NCBI GenBank assembly: GCA_023079485.1
Contig: CM041084.1
Coordinates: 133,516,792-133,580,791 of the forward strand
Reading direction: 5' to 3'
Origin: Archilochus colubris
Taxonomy: Eukaryota; Chordata; Aves; Apodiformes; Trochilidae
Length of the DNA: 64,000 nt
The notes below the pieces were generated by a model. That model made no database searches. It saw nothing but the letters and a program-made list of their open reading frames with translations, and was not told the DNA's origin. Positions within the stretch are counted from its first letter, which is position 1. The number at the start of each line of letters is the position of its first letter. Below, piece by piece: positions 11,263-24,900 of the stretch. The position numbers were made by a program, and so were the translations under genes.

Positions 11263-14200
11263 AGTACAAATCCTTGTTCTAAGTCAGGACAGACAGGTTT
11301 AAGCCCACTGCTGAGTGTCTTGGGCATGTGGTCACACTGTACAGTAGATTTATTCCTCTGTCTTTCTTGTCTGCTGTCCTGATAGGCCCAAGTCTCATGG
11401 GTATGTTCAGGTGCCCACCATGCAGGTGGGATGCTTTCTGCACACCAGGTGAAGGAACAGACCTGAAGGACCACACCTGAAGGAACACACCATCAGCACT
11501 TGCAAAGCTGAGCTTGCATGCATGAAATTGGGGTTTAGCCAGATGGAGAATTGAGAAGTCTAAGGGGTTAGATTGCAGCTGGTGAAAGCATCACAGATTT
11601 AAATTTTACATTTAGGCACCTGAAAGAATTTTCTGCCACTAATTCATCCTGTGGGTCATATGGGGACACTACTGGTGACAAATAGTTTGATAGTTATCAA
11701 AGAAATTCCCCAATTACTGTGATTGCACTGCCTGGCTGAAGAAAGATGGATGAATACTGGCTGTTCTTACACATTTCTTCTGGTATTAACATATTTCTTT
11801 GTTCTGTTTCTTTATCAATAGAGTTATGGTTGAAAACAAGAAGTGAAGTAAATGCCATACTCCAAGTCTCTGAGGATCTGAGTAAATGGTCCAGGAAACC
11901 TCCCAGAGACTTAATGCCAGACATAAAAATATACTTAGCTACACAGCTCACTTGAAAGCCAGACAGACAATTTTGTGATTGCACAGTGCAGTTAGGACAA
12001 TATTGCTGTAGCAGTCACAACACACCCTTACTTTTTGGTATTTACAGGGCAATCCAAGCATTACTATAGTCTGGGGGACTTTTAACACACACAAATATAT
12101 CTGTGCTGCAAGTGGGATTGTAAACCAGCAGGCAGGTAGTAGAGAAGAGCTTCACCACAGGCTGGGTAAACCTGCTGAGAACACCAAGAGACTCTTAATC
12201 TGTGCTGAGTCCTGCAGCCTAGCATCCTAGATCAGGTAAATTCAGGTTGGCATGGGTACACCCTCATGTGCAATGGTCACAGCTCTGTTTTGTGGAGTAC
12301 ATCCTTAGCTCTGCAAGTGCTTTGGATTGTCCAAGCCCTGGTACTACACAGCTATTTACTGAATTTTTTATGGACAGATCAGGTGGATCTAAAGAATAGG
12401 CTTAAGCCCCTAATTCTTCAGTGAACACTGTACCTTCTCCATTTGCCAGTCTTGATAGATGCATCTGGAAAGGAACTTCTGGAAGAATCCTGAAAGCAGC
12501 TCTAGGGTTGGAAGCTCCTAAGACAACAGCTACATTTCTAGTTCCATTTTCTGTGCCATTTGACATCATCAAGTCCTATGAGCCACCTATAGTGCTTGGA
12601 ATAACTACACTTTGTAATTTTTTATCCTCATTTTAGATCAACCTAGCAATAATGAACTGATTCTTACTGTTCTTGGCAAGCTGCCCCAGTATGAGAAGCA
12701 TTCTTTCCCTTGCTTAATCTAAGATCATTCAGCCAGACTTCTGCTCTAGCTCTGGGAGGTTTGGACTCCGGTGACTTCTTGCTCTTGGCCATCCCCCCCT
12801 TCGTGTTATTTATTTGTGGCATTTTGTCTAAGAGTTCCTATGCAAATCCCAGCTTTGAGCCTTTGTCCAATGGATAGCAAGAGCTGCAGTGTGCTGTTTG
12901 CCCCAGTGGCAAGCCTGCTTCTATGTCACTTAATAAATCACCCTTCCAAACAGAAGAGAGAAAATCTAAGTATGTTGGAAATTTAAAATTGGATCTTTTC
13001 TGTCATTCTTCTCTCATCACAAATAAACCAAAAAGAAAAGAAAGACGCTTGTGGTACTAGAAGCCTTTGGACTGTTATAACTACTAACCAAAACCTCCAA
13101 AAAAGCTGCCAACCAGACTACTTTCCTCAAACTTATTATTCCATTTCTGGTTCTGCCATTTAACTCCTCAACTGTAATATTTCCATGCAAACAGCATGGT
13201 ATGCCCAAAATATCTTATCTTACATTAGAAAGAAAACAATTTTTTTTTTTTTCAGGGAGGACACTGTATCTTTTTTTTCCCATATGGCTACAACTATGCA
13301 AACCCAAAATGGTTTCTCTCTTGGCAGGCAGGCAGGATTCCTAATGAGCCAACACACAGAAAACAGATAAAATTAAGAGACAACACCAGAGTATATTTTA
13401 TCTTTTCTTTTTTTTTTTTCCCCATCATGCCTTGTCCAGCTCTTAAATCTCCATTATTGCCACTAACTAAAGCCAACAGATATTTAGAAATTACATTTCA
13501 AGCCATGTTACTGGTTGACAAGCACCATACATTGATGCAAATTTAACACTTCTCCCCCATATTCATGGATATCAACAATTTTTGTCATAAACTCTGCTCG
13601 TATTTCCTCCTAAGTTTGCCTAGTAATTTTTTTTCCCCTTTTCTTTAACATGTTTCATTTTGTTTCACAGTCTCTGTACTTTCCTCAGGATTCTCCTCCA
13701 TTTGGTACATTCTGTTTCTTTCAACACCCCTTTCAAACACTCTTCTTGAGTGGGGGCTTCTCCCACATCCTCCCTTTGCATCCTTTATCTGTGCTCCCTT
13801 CATGTAAGTCTGTAATGATTCCTTGGTCTGAAAATGATAAAATGGGCACTGCTAGTTGAGTGACAGATATCCTTTTATATTCTATTTATTTTCCCCAAAA
13901 GGATAGATTAACATATAGAGGGGGTGGAAGAGAGGAGGACTGTGTTGGCTCTCTCCATGGAATCAACTCATAACCTGAAGCACAAGTGAAGGAAAAGAAA
14001 ATGTGGTGGGGTACTGTAATATGTGGACTTAAACTAATACAATGAAATACCTCTTCGTGACTCCCTCTGTCCCTAAATTTGAGGGTTCCACCAAATCTGG
14101 CTTTATACACCAGTAAAGCATGTATGTGATATTCCATTAATAATGTTTAATATTTATTTTTACCTTGTCTTCCCCCTGGAAAGATTTTGAGTATTTTATC

Positions 14201-17200
14201 AGCTTTCAGTTCAGCTGACTTCTAGCAAGTCTTTTGGGGGATTTTTTTTTTCTTTTTTCTTTTTTTTCTGAGACAGTATTGGTGGTGAGCAGGAGTGAAG
14301 AAATTCAATAAGGCTGCAGGCAATTGCTGTACTGGCAGTGTGCATTGCTTTTCATTTTGGAATTGGCATGAAGGCCTTCCAAGTAACACAAGCTTTCCTC
14401 TTTGACAGAGTTGACAGATAAATTATATAACAAGATGGAATCGGATAATTTTTGGGGGGTGAATGAGGATTGAGTAAAGTCAAAATGGAATGCTCATTTC
14501 ACATTAGGGGTATTCCTTCACTATACTGTTAAAATAAAGCATCTTTGATCCAAAAGGCTCCTATGGTACTTCACAAAACCTTGCCAGGATTTGAAATTAC
14601 ACAGCTTCCTAAATTGTGTTTCTCAATCTATAGTAGGACATACCTGTAATAACTCAATGATCACAAGTGTTTGACCTTTCACAAATTCTGCTTACTTGGT
14701 GGGACAGGGCACTGCAAATTATTAGTACCTTTAAGCTGTTCAAGTAATTTTAGCTGAAACTGTCTATTCTTTGAAAACACAGAATTTATGTAAGAAGCTG
14801 ATGTCTTACCATGTTGAAACCCAAAATAGATGAGCGTCCTTATTTCTTCTGATTTAATTTCAACCTTCTGGAGCCCCGCAGATACTCTCTGACATTTCCC
14901 TTTCTTGGTAGCTCTTGCATTATATTCAAATTATACAACGTATTGGACTATATTTTTCATACTAGTGATTTCCAAAAGATGTTTTCAAAGCTTTGGAATC
15001 TGTCTGCCCCAAGTGAGTTTCAGATCCTTCAAGAAAATTTAGAAGGCAGCATGAGGTGAAGAATGGAGAGTAAAAGTTGAAACAGCCTACATAGACAGTA
15101 AGAAAGGCATGGCACTTAAAAAATAGTCCTAGTTAAGGAAAAAATAAACCTGTAGAAAAGAAATAAACAGGTTGCTATCTATTTTATATGCTGCTCAAAA
15201 TTCAGTGTTTTCTGTATCAGAAACAAACATTCTTTGTTTTCCCCCAAAAATCATTAGGAAAAAGATATTTTAAATCATGAAAATCCTACAACACAAGGTT
15301 TATATAAGAAAGATGAACTAGTTTTATGTGTGATTAACTTTGTCTAAATGTCGTCACTTTTTTGCCTACTCAAAAATACATCAATCAGCTATCATGGGAG
15401 GAATAATGCTCCTTAAAGCAGTAGAAATAGAGGGAAAAAACCTCACTATATTAATCAAATTCTACCATGTACATTGGATGTTCACTGCAACAGGAAACTC
15501 AACCTACTACAAGCAGCTTTAATTGATTTTACCTGATACAGTTAAAATTTGTCCAGTGGCCATAATGCATATTATGCAAATACTCACATAAAAGATATTT
15601 TGGGACACAGTAGACGGAAAAGTTTAGGCCATCCCATTAATGTGGCAAGGATGGGCACTGTATCTGTTCTACTTTGCTACCCCCCCCAGCTCTCATTTAC
15701 AAGGAGACAGGGACAGCACAGAGGTGGAATTCAGAATACCCTCCTGTCACTGAGAATGCTCTGACCAAGAAACAAGCATTGGACTCATGAAGAGTTGGGT
15801 GTGTGGAGGAAGATCAAGCTATAGCTTAAGGCCTAGCCCAGGCTGCTAAGAAACTGTAGATATTCTCTACTTCAACAATTTAACGTGTGTACCTTCAGAA
15901 AGTTTCAATCTAATGATAGTTTTACTCTTTGCAAAGCCCTGTTCATTCTCGTACACAATGCAACTATTAAGAGGCTTGCAGTTTTGCATTTTCATATATT
16001 TAAAGTTTATTTAATCAAGATGGCATCACACAAGAAGAAAGTCATTTTACTTGCTGCTCAGCCATGAAAATTAATTCAGTTCACAACTGCTGCTGCTGCC
16101 AGTTACCATCCTCTCCAAGGATACTAAATTCCCAAATGCAGCTGCAGGGAGCTCACGTGTGTCTCCTCTACAGCCCCCTGGCAGCCCATTCTCCATACTG
16201 AAGCCCCTGCAATGCTGTTATGCACTGACCTCTTTGCTGCACTGCTCCATGATGAGGTGGTTGGGATCCAGTTCTTTCCCTGTTTATTTACAAAGACAGT
16301 GCATACACCAAGTACTCTGCTGATGGCTACAGAAGGATCAAGAAAGGCCAAGTCCACTTCTCAGCACTGCCGTGGTGTCAGTGCTTACTGCTGACCTCCT
16401 CCACTCACTTATTCCTGGTTGTGACTTAAAACAACTCCAGGAGTCAGTGCTTTTAGCTGGCACAGACGACTCAGGTCATAAAACTTGCAGGGTGAACTTG
16501 CAGTGGAGAATAAGGTGTCGGACTCTCCCAGCTGGTGGTGAGATTTTGTTTAGATATTTTAATGTACAGGTCACAGACTTCTGATTTTGCTTTCTTCTGG
16601 GAAATTATCAGCTAATTGCAGAGAAGATTAGAAGTTCCTCAAGCCTTTCTCCCACATGTATGTGCTGTAAAAGCAGCCCATTACCCTCTTCTTTTTGTAA
16701 TTAAAAGTCCTTGAATAGGTTTTTCATGCTTGATTTCTGATAGCTTTTTTTGCAGCAAGAATTCCTAAGACATTTATTGAAACTATTAAAAACTTTATTT
16801 AAAAAATTACAAATGACAACATATCTTCTAAGTGAGACTAGAAAAGAAACATTTTATCTCACATAAAATCGTATCTTTACATTCATTTGAAAACAAGAAT
16901 ATTTTTCTATAAAAGAAGAAAAAATTGACAAGATAACATTGTAACTGCTCAACAAATTAACTGAAAAAAACAAACACTGTTCACAGGGTCCTGGCAGCAG
17001 GGGAAGTAAAAGTTTTCCCCATCTTCTACCTACCTTCTGCTCCACAAGAAAAGGAAAGATAGGGCAATTTTAAAATGTTTCTTCATCTGTCCCCTTTCCA
17101 AAGGCTTCTTTTAGCAGTTGCTACAAATGTTTTTTTTTGCAAAAGCAATGCCAAAACAAGAGGCGCAAAGTGGATCTTATCTTCGTGTAATTTAAAGAGG

Positions 17201-19805
17201 AGAAAACTATTCTTGGATGTTTATAAAATATTGCTGCTAATGAGATCTCCAAAGCTTAGTCAATGGAAAGTTATGATGGAATTCGTAATTGTCATGCTTG
17301 AACTAAGTTTCATCTACTGCCAACCTACTGCAGTGCATACTCTGGCAAGCTTCATTCTTCAGCTAAGAACATGCTTTGCTTTCCCTCTTTTGCTCTCTCC
17401 TCCCTGGGCAACTCAATCATAACTCTCTGAACCTTGTGAAAACCTCCCAGACTCACTGTGTGAGGAAGATGGTGTATTACCTATATCCATGGTGAGAAGC
17501 TCTGCTGAGCACAGAGCTGGCATCAGACAAACTGCTCAGCAAGCATCAGCAGGGGCAGTCAGAGCTGTGACAGCATTCTCGTGTGCGTCCCATGAGAGGG
17601 CTCATACTTTGAGACTGAGGTTCAACAGAAGTGGCACATACAGAAAAAAAATATTAGGAGACTACAGTCTTAATGGGCCACTGAAAGCCCACTGTAGATT
17701 TACTTCACTGAAGTGAAAGGTCACCTGGAACTAAAGCCCTGCACAGCCTACAGGACATCAACATTTTGAATGAAGATGCTGAACCAGGTGAGATCTATGC
17801 ATTTTTAAGTAACGATTTTAGTAACAATACTCTATGTAAGAGCAAGTGGGCTTCAGAACACACACACACTCCTCTCCAACCAATCACCTTTATGATCTGG
17901 TTACTTTTAAAAGAGCAAAATGAACTCTTTCCCAGCTTCTTCTAGGCAGAAACAATGTCAGGTAACTCACAGAAGTAATACAAAGAAATAATTCGTTTAA
18001 AAACAACCTTTCAGCTGAAATTGGAATGGCAGAAAATTGCAAGCATTGCTTACAACATATTTACAGGTACCTGAGATATGACAAGTATAGTTTGGCCTGA
18101 ATTTTACATCATTTTTATGATTTCTATTTTAAAGAACGTTTTAGCAAATGTCTTCTGCAAAGTGACAGGAGTCCTGGTTTTGAACTCCTGTTCTGAACCC
18201 CATCTAACTGCCTAGTTTAATCAGTAGCTTCAGTAATCACCAGAATTTAAATGCTGATGCAAAACCATGACACTCTTCATCCACTACAGCTAAAAAAATA
18301 AACACCCACAAAACCAGTAGTTTTACATCTGCAGCAAGCTGAATAAACTTAACACATTGATCTTCCTAGAAAGGACAAAAAAGGTCCCAAAACAACAGTC
18401 ACCATTTACTGCATTGAGTGTAGAAGTGTTTGGGCTTTGTGAGCTGGACTAAACCCATTAGGATACACAGTTGCTCGTTAGTGCAGGAATGACAAAACAT
18501 TTTTATGCACAATACATTTACAAGAAGGTACTGTAATGATTTTGAGCTGGTTTTCCTTCAAGGTTTACACATGGAAATAATTCCCAAGCCTCAGAACAGT
18601 TTAACTTACATTTCACTCAGTATCTGAGGGAGACTCCCAAGAATTTAAGCAGTGCTACAATCTGCACATGCCTCTTCTATGCATGCACACCTGACAGATG
18701 GTCAGAAAACAGAAAGCTATGATGACAGCACTGTGCTCCTGAGATGAGACAATTTCAAAACTCCATTTAAGTAAATTCTAAACTGCATGTGGGTCATTCC
18801 CAGTTGTTTACAAAAAACATTCCAATTTTATCTCATTTAAAAATTCTTTTAATTATTACACAACAGCACTTTTGTGATTGCATTATCAAACATTTCTATT
18901 ATGCAATCTGGATTGTTCTAAAGTGAGTGTTTGGGGGCTGTAATGATATAGAATGAATCTACAGTTTTCAATTGCTCTTGAGAGAAAGCTTGAGGAACAA
19001 TAGGGAACTTGGCATGAAGAGCATGCTCAGCCTTAGAAAAACTTTGTTCTCCAAAGGTAAATTGCTAATTTCAGCTCCGATTCAAATTCTTCATCCTCAT
19101 CATAGGACCCAGTCTTATCAACAAATACTGAAGCCTTGTGCTGCAGACCAGCTTTTTGCATTGGTGTTTGTAGTACAGCAACAATTTACCTCTAACTGCT
19201 TATTTCCACCACTTCTTAAGTTCTATCTTTGAGGCAAGAAGAACTGTTTTGACAAGTCACCAGACAAAAGTCATAATTAATAACAATGCTTGTGATTGCT
19301 ATATCAAATCTTTGAAGACAGAAGCAGTTATGCAGCACAAAGGTGTTTGGACAGGAGTGTTGCATGACAACACTAAGAACTGGCCAAGGAGCAAACCTAG
19401 GAGGAAAGTGTAAAAAAACCCTGCATTCAGAATCAGAGTGCCTACTCTACAAAAAATTAATGCTGTCTCGAAAAAGGTTTAGAAAAATAAAAGTAGTCAT
19501 CAATTACATCCCCACTCTACCTGTATCCCAATTCTGATTTTATTCTTCCCCAGTCCTTTATGACCTGGTAGAACACCTGTCCATGCAAATACCTTGTATA
19601 CTTGTTGCCTTCTTAATTATGAAGGTATGATTTTTGCCCCTATTTTTCTTTTCTATTTTTACAAATATGAACATTACAGGATTAGACTGCAACACAGTGA
19701 GAAGTTAAACTGCTGCTGAAAACCATTTCTATTACTCTGCTGTATTAAAGTTTGTTTTAAAATAAGCACTTAGTATGCATATTATTAAATATAACACATT
19801 AACTA
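11263..19805. other. Intergenic, no gene recognised
   Basis: About 8.5 kb, AT-rich, with T-rich runs near 13240 and 14250. No exon, RNA gene or repeat family recognised. ORFs are at most 115 codons and unlike any protein I know. Confidence 0.65.
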
Positions 19806-20660
19806 ATACTGGAAGACTGTAAAGGACCTCTGTAGATCATAAAGTTCAACTCCCTGTTCAAAACACATTTCTATTAGCATGGTCAGGTGCTTATGAAGCA
19901 GAACATCTCCATAAGTGAAGATGTGAGAACCTCTCAGGGTGACTGGTTCCAGTGCTTTATCATCTTCCTGGTAAAAAAAGATAAAATCTTTTTCTCACCC
20001 TTAAATCTAACTGGAATTCCCCATGTTCCAATTTGTGTCCATTGCCACTCATCCTGTAAGCATGCATTCATGACCAGTCTGAGAATTCTCCTCTCCCACT
20101 GAAGGGACTAAAGAGAGCAATAAAATCTGGTCTTATCCATCTTTTATGGCTGAATGTTACTCAGCTCTCAGTTTCTCTTTTTATGTCACACGTTCTTGTC
20201 TCCTCACCGTTCTGGCACCCCTCCACTGAACCAGAGAATGTGCAGTTATCTGTCTTGAATTAGCAAGCCCAAAGTTGGTCACAGTATTCCAGCAGTGTTC
20301 TCACAAGAGGAATAATTTCTGTGAATTCACTGGTTCTGATCCTTTGCAATAATGCCCAGACAAGACTATATGGTTCTGCTATATGCGTATCACTTACCAC
20401 AAGGGCATCTGCCCACTTGTGTTCGCCCTACTGTCTGCCCTATCCCAAGTCCTTTAGAGGAAAGCTGCTTTCCATTTAGTCCATGACTATTATTCCATCT
20501 CAGATGTAGGACTTGACACTTAGCTTTGCTGAACTTCAAGATGTTCCCATCAGCCAACTCCTGTAGCCTGCTGCAGATCCCCCAGATTGCAACCCTGCCC
20601 TCCAGCACATGAATGGCTTCCCCCTTAGTTTGGTATAGAACAGGATTAGACATGGGAGAG
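19806..20660 (-). repeat. Long, old CR1 LINE fragment, minus strand
   Basis: The 3' end lies at about 19810 (GTAAAGGACCTCTGTAGATC). It continues through AGAACCTCTCAGGGTGACTG, CCCAAAGTTGGTCACAGTAT and TGCAACCCTGCCCTCCAGCA. About 850 bp and the longest CR1 in the window, but its reading frame is broken. It ends about 1.1 kb from the EIF3E polyadenylation signal. Confidence 0.85.
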
Positions 20661-21756
20661 TAAAAGATAAAGGTCTGCCTTGAAAAATCACTTCTAGAGA
20701 CATACCTGCTATCTCCACGGACAGAGCAGTTCCCAGGACTGCTTCCCAGTCAACATGGAACTGCAGAAAACAACTGGGAGGGTATGCGAGCTAAAACAAC
20801 TTCCCACCTGTACACGAATTCCAGAACTTTCAGAGCAAAGAGGGAAGGAGCATAGATTTGGAACAAAGTAAGAGTGAGTCATTACAGTTCCCTCTCAACC
20901 TTATGTGCAAAACTACACCGAGGAAGAGTGTCTGTTCCCTTCCAATACTCACATTCATCTCACTGATCAGTCACTGTACTTCACAGAACCTTAACACATC
21001 TTGGATTTTCCAGCTCTGAGGTGTTATGATACATTCTCTAGTGCAAAGGTGCTAGGGAATCCCACAGAAGTGTGAAATACTCACTGACAAAGCAGCAGAA
21101 ACTTAAAACTCCTTCAAATTACAACAGTTGAATACAGGGTTTTGTTGTTTCATGTTTGCACTAAGAATCTGAAGAACTTCAGATTTCAAAAGAAAAGCTT
21201 TAAACCATACCCAGCTCATTAGCCAGACCTCTAGAAAAAGCTTATTCCTCTCTGAAACAAAAACCTCTATTCCAGGAAGTGTCCTGCACTGGGCAAAATT
21301 AAAAATGAGACTTAGAAAAGGAATTTTGAAGCATGAATACACAAGTCTACCCAAATTATTCTGCATGTAGATAGATTTTGTAACAGTATAGGCTACTCAT
21401 ACCTTTCCTCTACCAGACTGCTTCTGTGACATACAAGCAGTAACATGAAAACAGAGAAAAATATTTTGGTTTAGCCAAATGCTCAGTGGAAAACCACTTG
21501 TTTGTACCATCTGCTTTTAGTTTTTATGTGTGATACTTGCATTAGATAAATAATTATAACTCCCCCACTTCCAGACTGAGCTCTGAGAGCAATAGCATCC
21601 TTTAGTACAAAGAAATCTAACAGAACTGACATCTGAAATTTTGCAAACTGAGATCCAAAATGCTTTAGAACACCTTTATGCTAAAAAAGCTCATACACAT
21701 AATTAAAAACCCATAATAAACTACAAGTTCCTAAACACAATAAAATATTTAAGTTA
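20661..21756. other. Intergenic just downstream of EIF3E
   Basis: About 1.1 kb between the CR1 copy and the EIF3E cleavage zone. Apart from the U/GU-rich element next to the polyadenylation signal, nothing was recognised. Confidence 0.65.
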
Positions 21757-21769
21757 GAGATGCACAGAC

Positions 21770-21898
21770 TGTTAAAATTAGCCAATTTTATTTAAATAAT
21801 GCTAGATGGAATACATTATTACCTCTCAAAAAAACTTAGTTATGTGCTTTTTAGTCAAATGAAAATCAATTTTTTTTTCCCCTGTTTGCAGAAGTTTT
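21770..21898 (-). other. EIF3E: EIF3E 3' UTR (predicted)
   Basis: Short AT-rich untranslated region between the stop codon and the expected cleavage zone. The end is approximate, set 10-30 nt past the only AATAAA seen just downstream of the stop. No further conserved element recognised. Confidence 0.7.
21787..21792 (-). terminator. Polyadenylation signal AATAAA of EIF3E
   Basis: TTTATT on the plus strand reads AATAAA on the gene strand, about 107 nt after the stop. A U/GU-rich stretch (TTTTATTGTGTTT on the gene strand, about 21733-21745) lies downstream as expected for a CstF site. Cleavage is expected near 21757-21777. Confidence 0.75.
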
Positions 21899-21937
21899 TC
21901 AGTAGAAGCCAGAGTCTTGAGTAGCCCAGTTAGGTGC
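21899..21937 (-). CDS. EIF3E: EIF3E exon 13 (terminal coding exon)
   Basis: Acceptor tcag|GCACCT, then codons for [12 protein letters not shown] and the stop TGA at 21901-21899. This is the conserved C-terminus of eIF3e. The coding part is only 39 nt. Confidence 0.96.
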   Translation of the reverse strand, partial: APNWATQDSGFY

Positions 21938-24900
21938 CTGAAGAATAAATAAATAAAGATCAGTAGAAAATAAATTACTATATTATGTGTTTGTTACTGC
22001 AACTTATGAGAAATTATTTTAAAAAACTGCATTACTGACGTGGGAATATTGTCAATTAGTGAAGGATACACTCTAAGTTTAAAACAAGGATTGATTCATC
22101 AGAAATACATGCTGTAATTAAATTGTATATCCTGAGTCCCCCAAGTTAGTAGTTTCAAAAATAAAAAAGTTTAAAAGATTCCAAAATAAATAAAATAATT
22201 TGGCAGCTACTTTTTTAAAAAAGTAAGTAGTATCGCATTTCACATGACTGCCCTTTAAAGGAATAAACTGATTCACCACTACTCATCCAACTTCCATCAG
22301 TATACCAGTCACACAGTGAGGAAAGCAAATAAAACTTTAAAAATATTGAAAGTTCTTTAAATATTTTATGTATGTATGGCCAGGTCTGTAGTGAGACCTC
22401 AGAATCATCCACCCTACACTGTTCTCTCCCTCACAAAGGGAGAGAACATATTGTGAAGTGGACCAAGGCAAAACCTGATGATCTTGCCAACTTTTGTAGT
22501 TCAAGCATGGTTCTGCTTAAACCTGTGATTGACCCAATTACATTCTCTAGTATTTCATGAAATGGGTTTAACAATTAAGGTTTTGCACAACTTCTCCTTC
22601 ATGTTCCAGTCTTGGACATCAGTCCTCCCAATACTATGCATACACATAGTATGCATACACATACTTTTCAAGTACAAGCCACTTAAAGTAATACAGCTAC
22701 TCATAACTGTCACCATTCACATTAAGCCCTTTTCAAGGTTAAACGAGACCATTTAAAGGAAAGAGGGAATCAAATTATGACAGAAAAACTCCTAGTGATC
22801 CAACATAAAAACGAGTACTTCATGATGAAAAGAGAGGAGAGAAAAAAAGCCAGGAATTACTGTCTAATGTTCGCTAGAAAAAAACAAAACCTTTTCAACT
22901 TATTGCCTAATGTCAGAACTAGCCATACATATATCTGATGAATTAAGGAACAGGTTAAGAATTAGACTTAACTGTATCTCACAAAAAAGGCAGCATAAAT
23001 TCAGAAAAATACCACTTATACCAACCTCAGATCTACCACTCTGATTCAATTTCTTCTCAATGTTCATAGCCAACATTTGACTACGAAAAGACAGGCTTTT
23101 GGTCTTTTCAATCACTTGTTGATAAGGTGAGACTGCATTGTTGCCCATGACTACATGGCCCTGAAACACAAGACACAGCAAATATAAAAATCACTTGGAA
23201 CCCATATACCTTTAATTTAGTGCTCCTTTTTCAGAGCTTTCACAATCATTTTACATACAGTATATAAAAAAAAATTAAAAATTAAAAATTAAATTAAATT
23301 AAATAAAAAAAAAAGAATCCACAGCACTTTGTGGGAAAGGAAAACAAAACTGCAGGAGTTAAATTCACTGTTCCTGGATAAGGTAAAATAAACATGATGA
23401 AAAATTTAACAAATATACTTGGATCCATCAAAACAGTCTTACCAGCTTTGAATCCAATTTGGCATCTAATCGTGCATTTCGAATTAGATTGACAATCCAT
23501 CTTTCTGCTTCTTCAGGGGTCATATTCAGTTTATCTGCCAACATGCTAAAAGATAAGGAGACTCAATCAAAAGGTGAAACAGAATCCCTCTGATACTGGT
23601 GAACGTGACTAGAGATGATAGAATCCAAGTCAAATCATCACAAAATCTGGCACAGCCCAGGAATGTATTCAGTATCTGGGAAGCATATTTTCATTTGACC
23701 AAAGTGGCTGTAAAGCCATGTACATACATGCACTCCTGTACATCTCCCACCTCCTCTGCTTTACCCTGGGACATTCTGAATAAAATATTCACATACTCCA
23801 AGTACACATTTAATCATTCTGAACTAGTACTAAATTCTGTACCTAAAACTTGACCAGCACGTTTTTTTCATATATTTCTATTAAAACCTGCCTACATGAA
23901 AATTTATTGGAAAACTGTCAATTATCTCACCAGAACATAAAGCATCATTTTGAAGAGTATAAATTAATGATTTTTTTTTCTGATTTAAAGTCAGCCAGAA
24001 GTCACAAAAATTTAGACTGATTAGTCCAGGAAAGTGTCTCTCAGTAGCACATTTAGCAATAAACATCACCCTAAAGTTTCAGGAACAAGAGCCATGAGAG
24101 TTTGTTACAGAAAATACACAGATAGACAGATAGACAATACTCAAACTTCCTACTATTTCAAGAAAGTATGGTGAGGTAGGATAGAGAAAGGAAAATTCTT
24201 AATGCAACAAGCAATCTTGTCCAGGAATAACTGCTTCTGATGGAGTTTCCCATGGCGTGCCAGCCATCTCCTTCAGCCTCCTGCTGACAGTTGGCTCTTA
24301 CATTTTGTAACACTTGTTCTCCCATCAACTTTCAGACCAAGGTAACGGTAACAAACAAAGTAAGGGTTATGATATGATCAAAAAGCCAGCTTGCTACACC
24401 AAGTTTCACAAGAGTTCAACTTCTCACCATTTTACAGCGTATTGCTTAAATATATTTTCCTCAGATATATTTTTCTCCACCTAATAGAGTGATTTTCTTC
24501 TTGATTACTGTTAATGCAAGAGAATATAAGGTATCAATTATTACCTCATCTACCTAGCTAGACTATCTATATAGTCTCCTTTATACAGTCTGTTCTGCTA
24601 TATATTCTTGATCTATCACCCTTTCACCAATTATAAAAATAAATTCCATTTTTTGCCAGAGACCAACACAAAGTGAGATGAATAGGAAAAAAATTAACTC
24701 AAATACTGGATATAAACTGAGCTCACCACAATGAAAAGACACAACAGGCAACAAAGTATCTGGAGATTGGCAAAGCAAGGTGCAGTAAAATGCCCCAGTA
24801 CACTGGGGATTACACAACCACCCTTTGGGATTGTACGGTGGAACATCTATCCTTGGACAGACAAGAATCAACTAGATAAGACCTTAATTAGCATAATGGA

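Noticed and set aside
1..21700. Exons of RSPO2, the expected neighbour beyond the EIF3E 3' end
   Set aside because: I looked for furin-like cysteine repeats and the signal peptide in the translations and saw none; in mammals that gene lies much farther away.
22900..23160. Longer EIF3E C-terminus reading through exon 12 into intron 12
   Set aside because: The frame stays open for about 41 codons past exon 12, but exon 13 with the conserved WATQDSGFY end is present and in phase. Retention would need RNA evidence.
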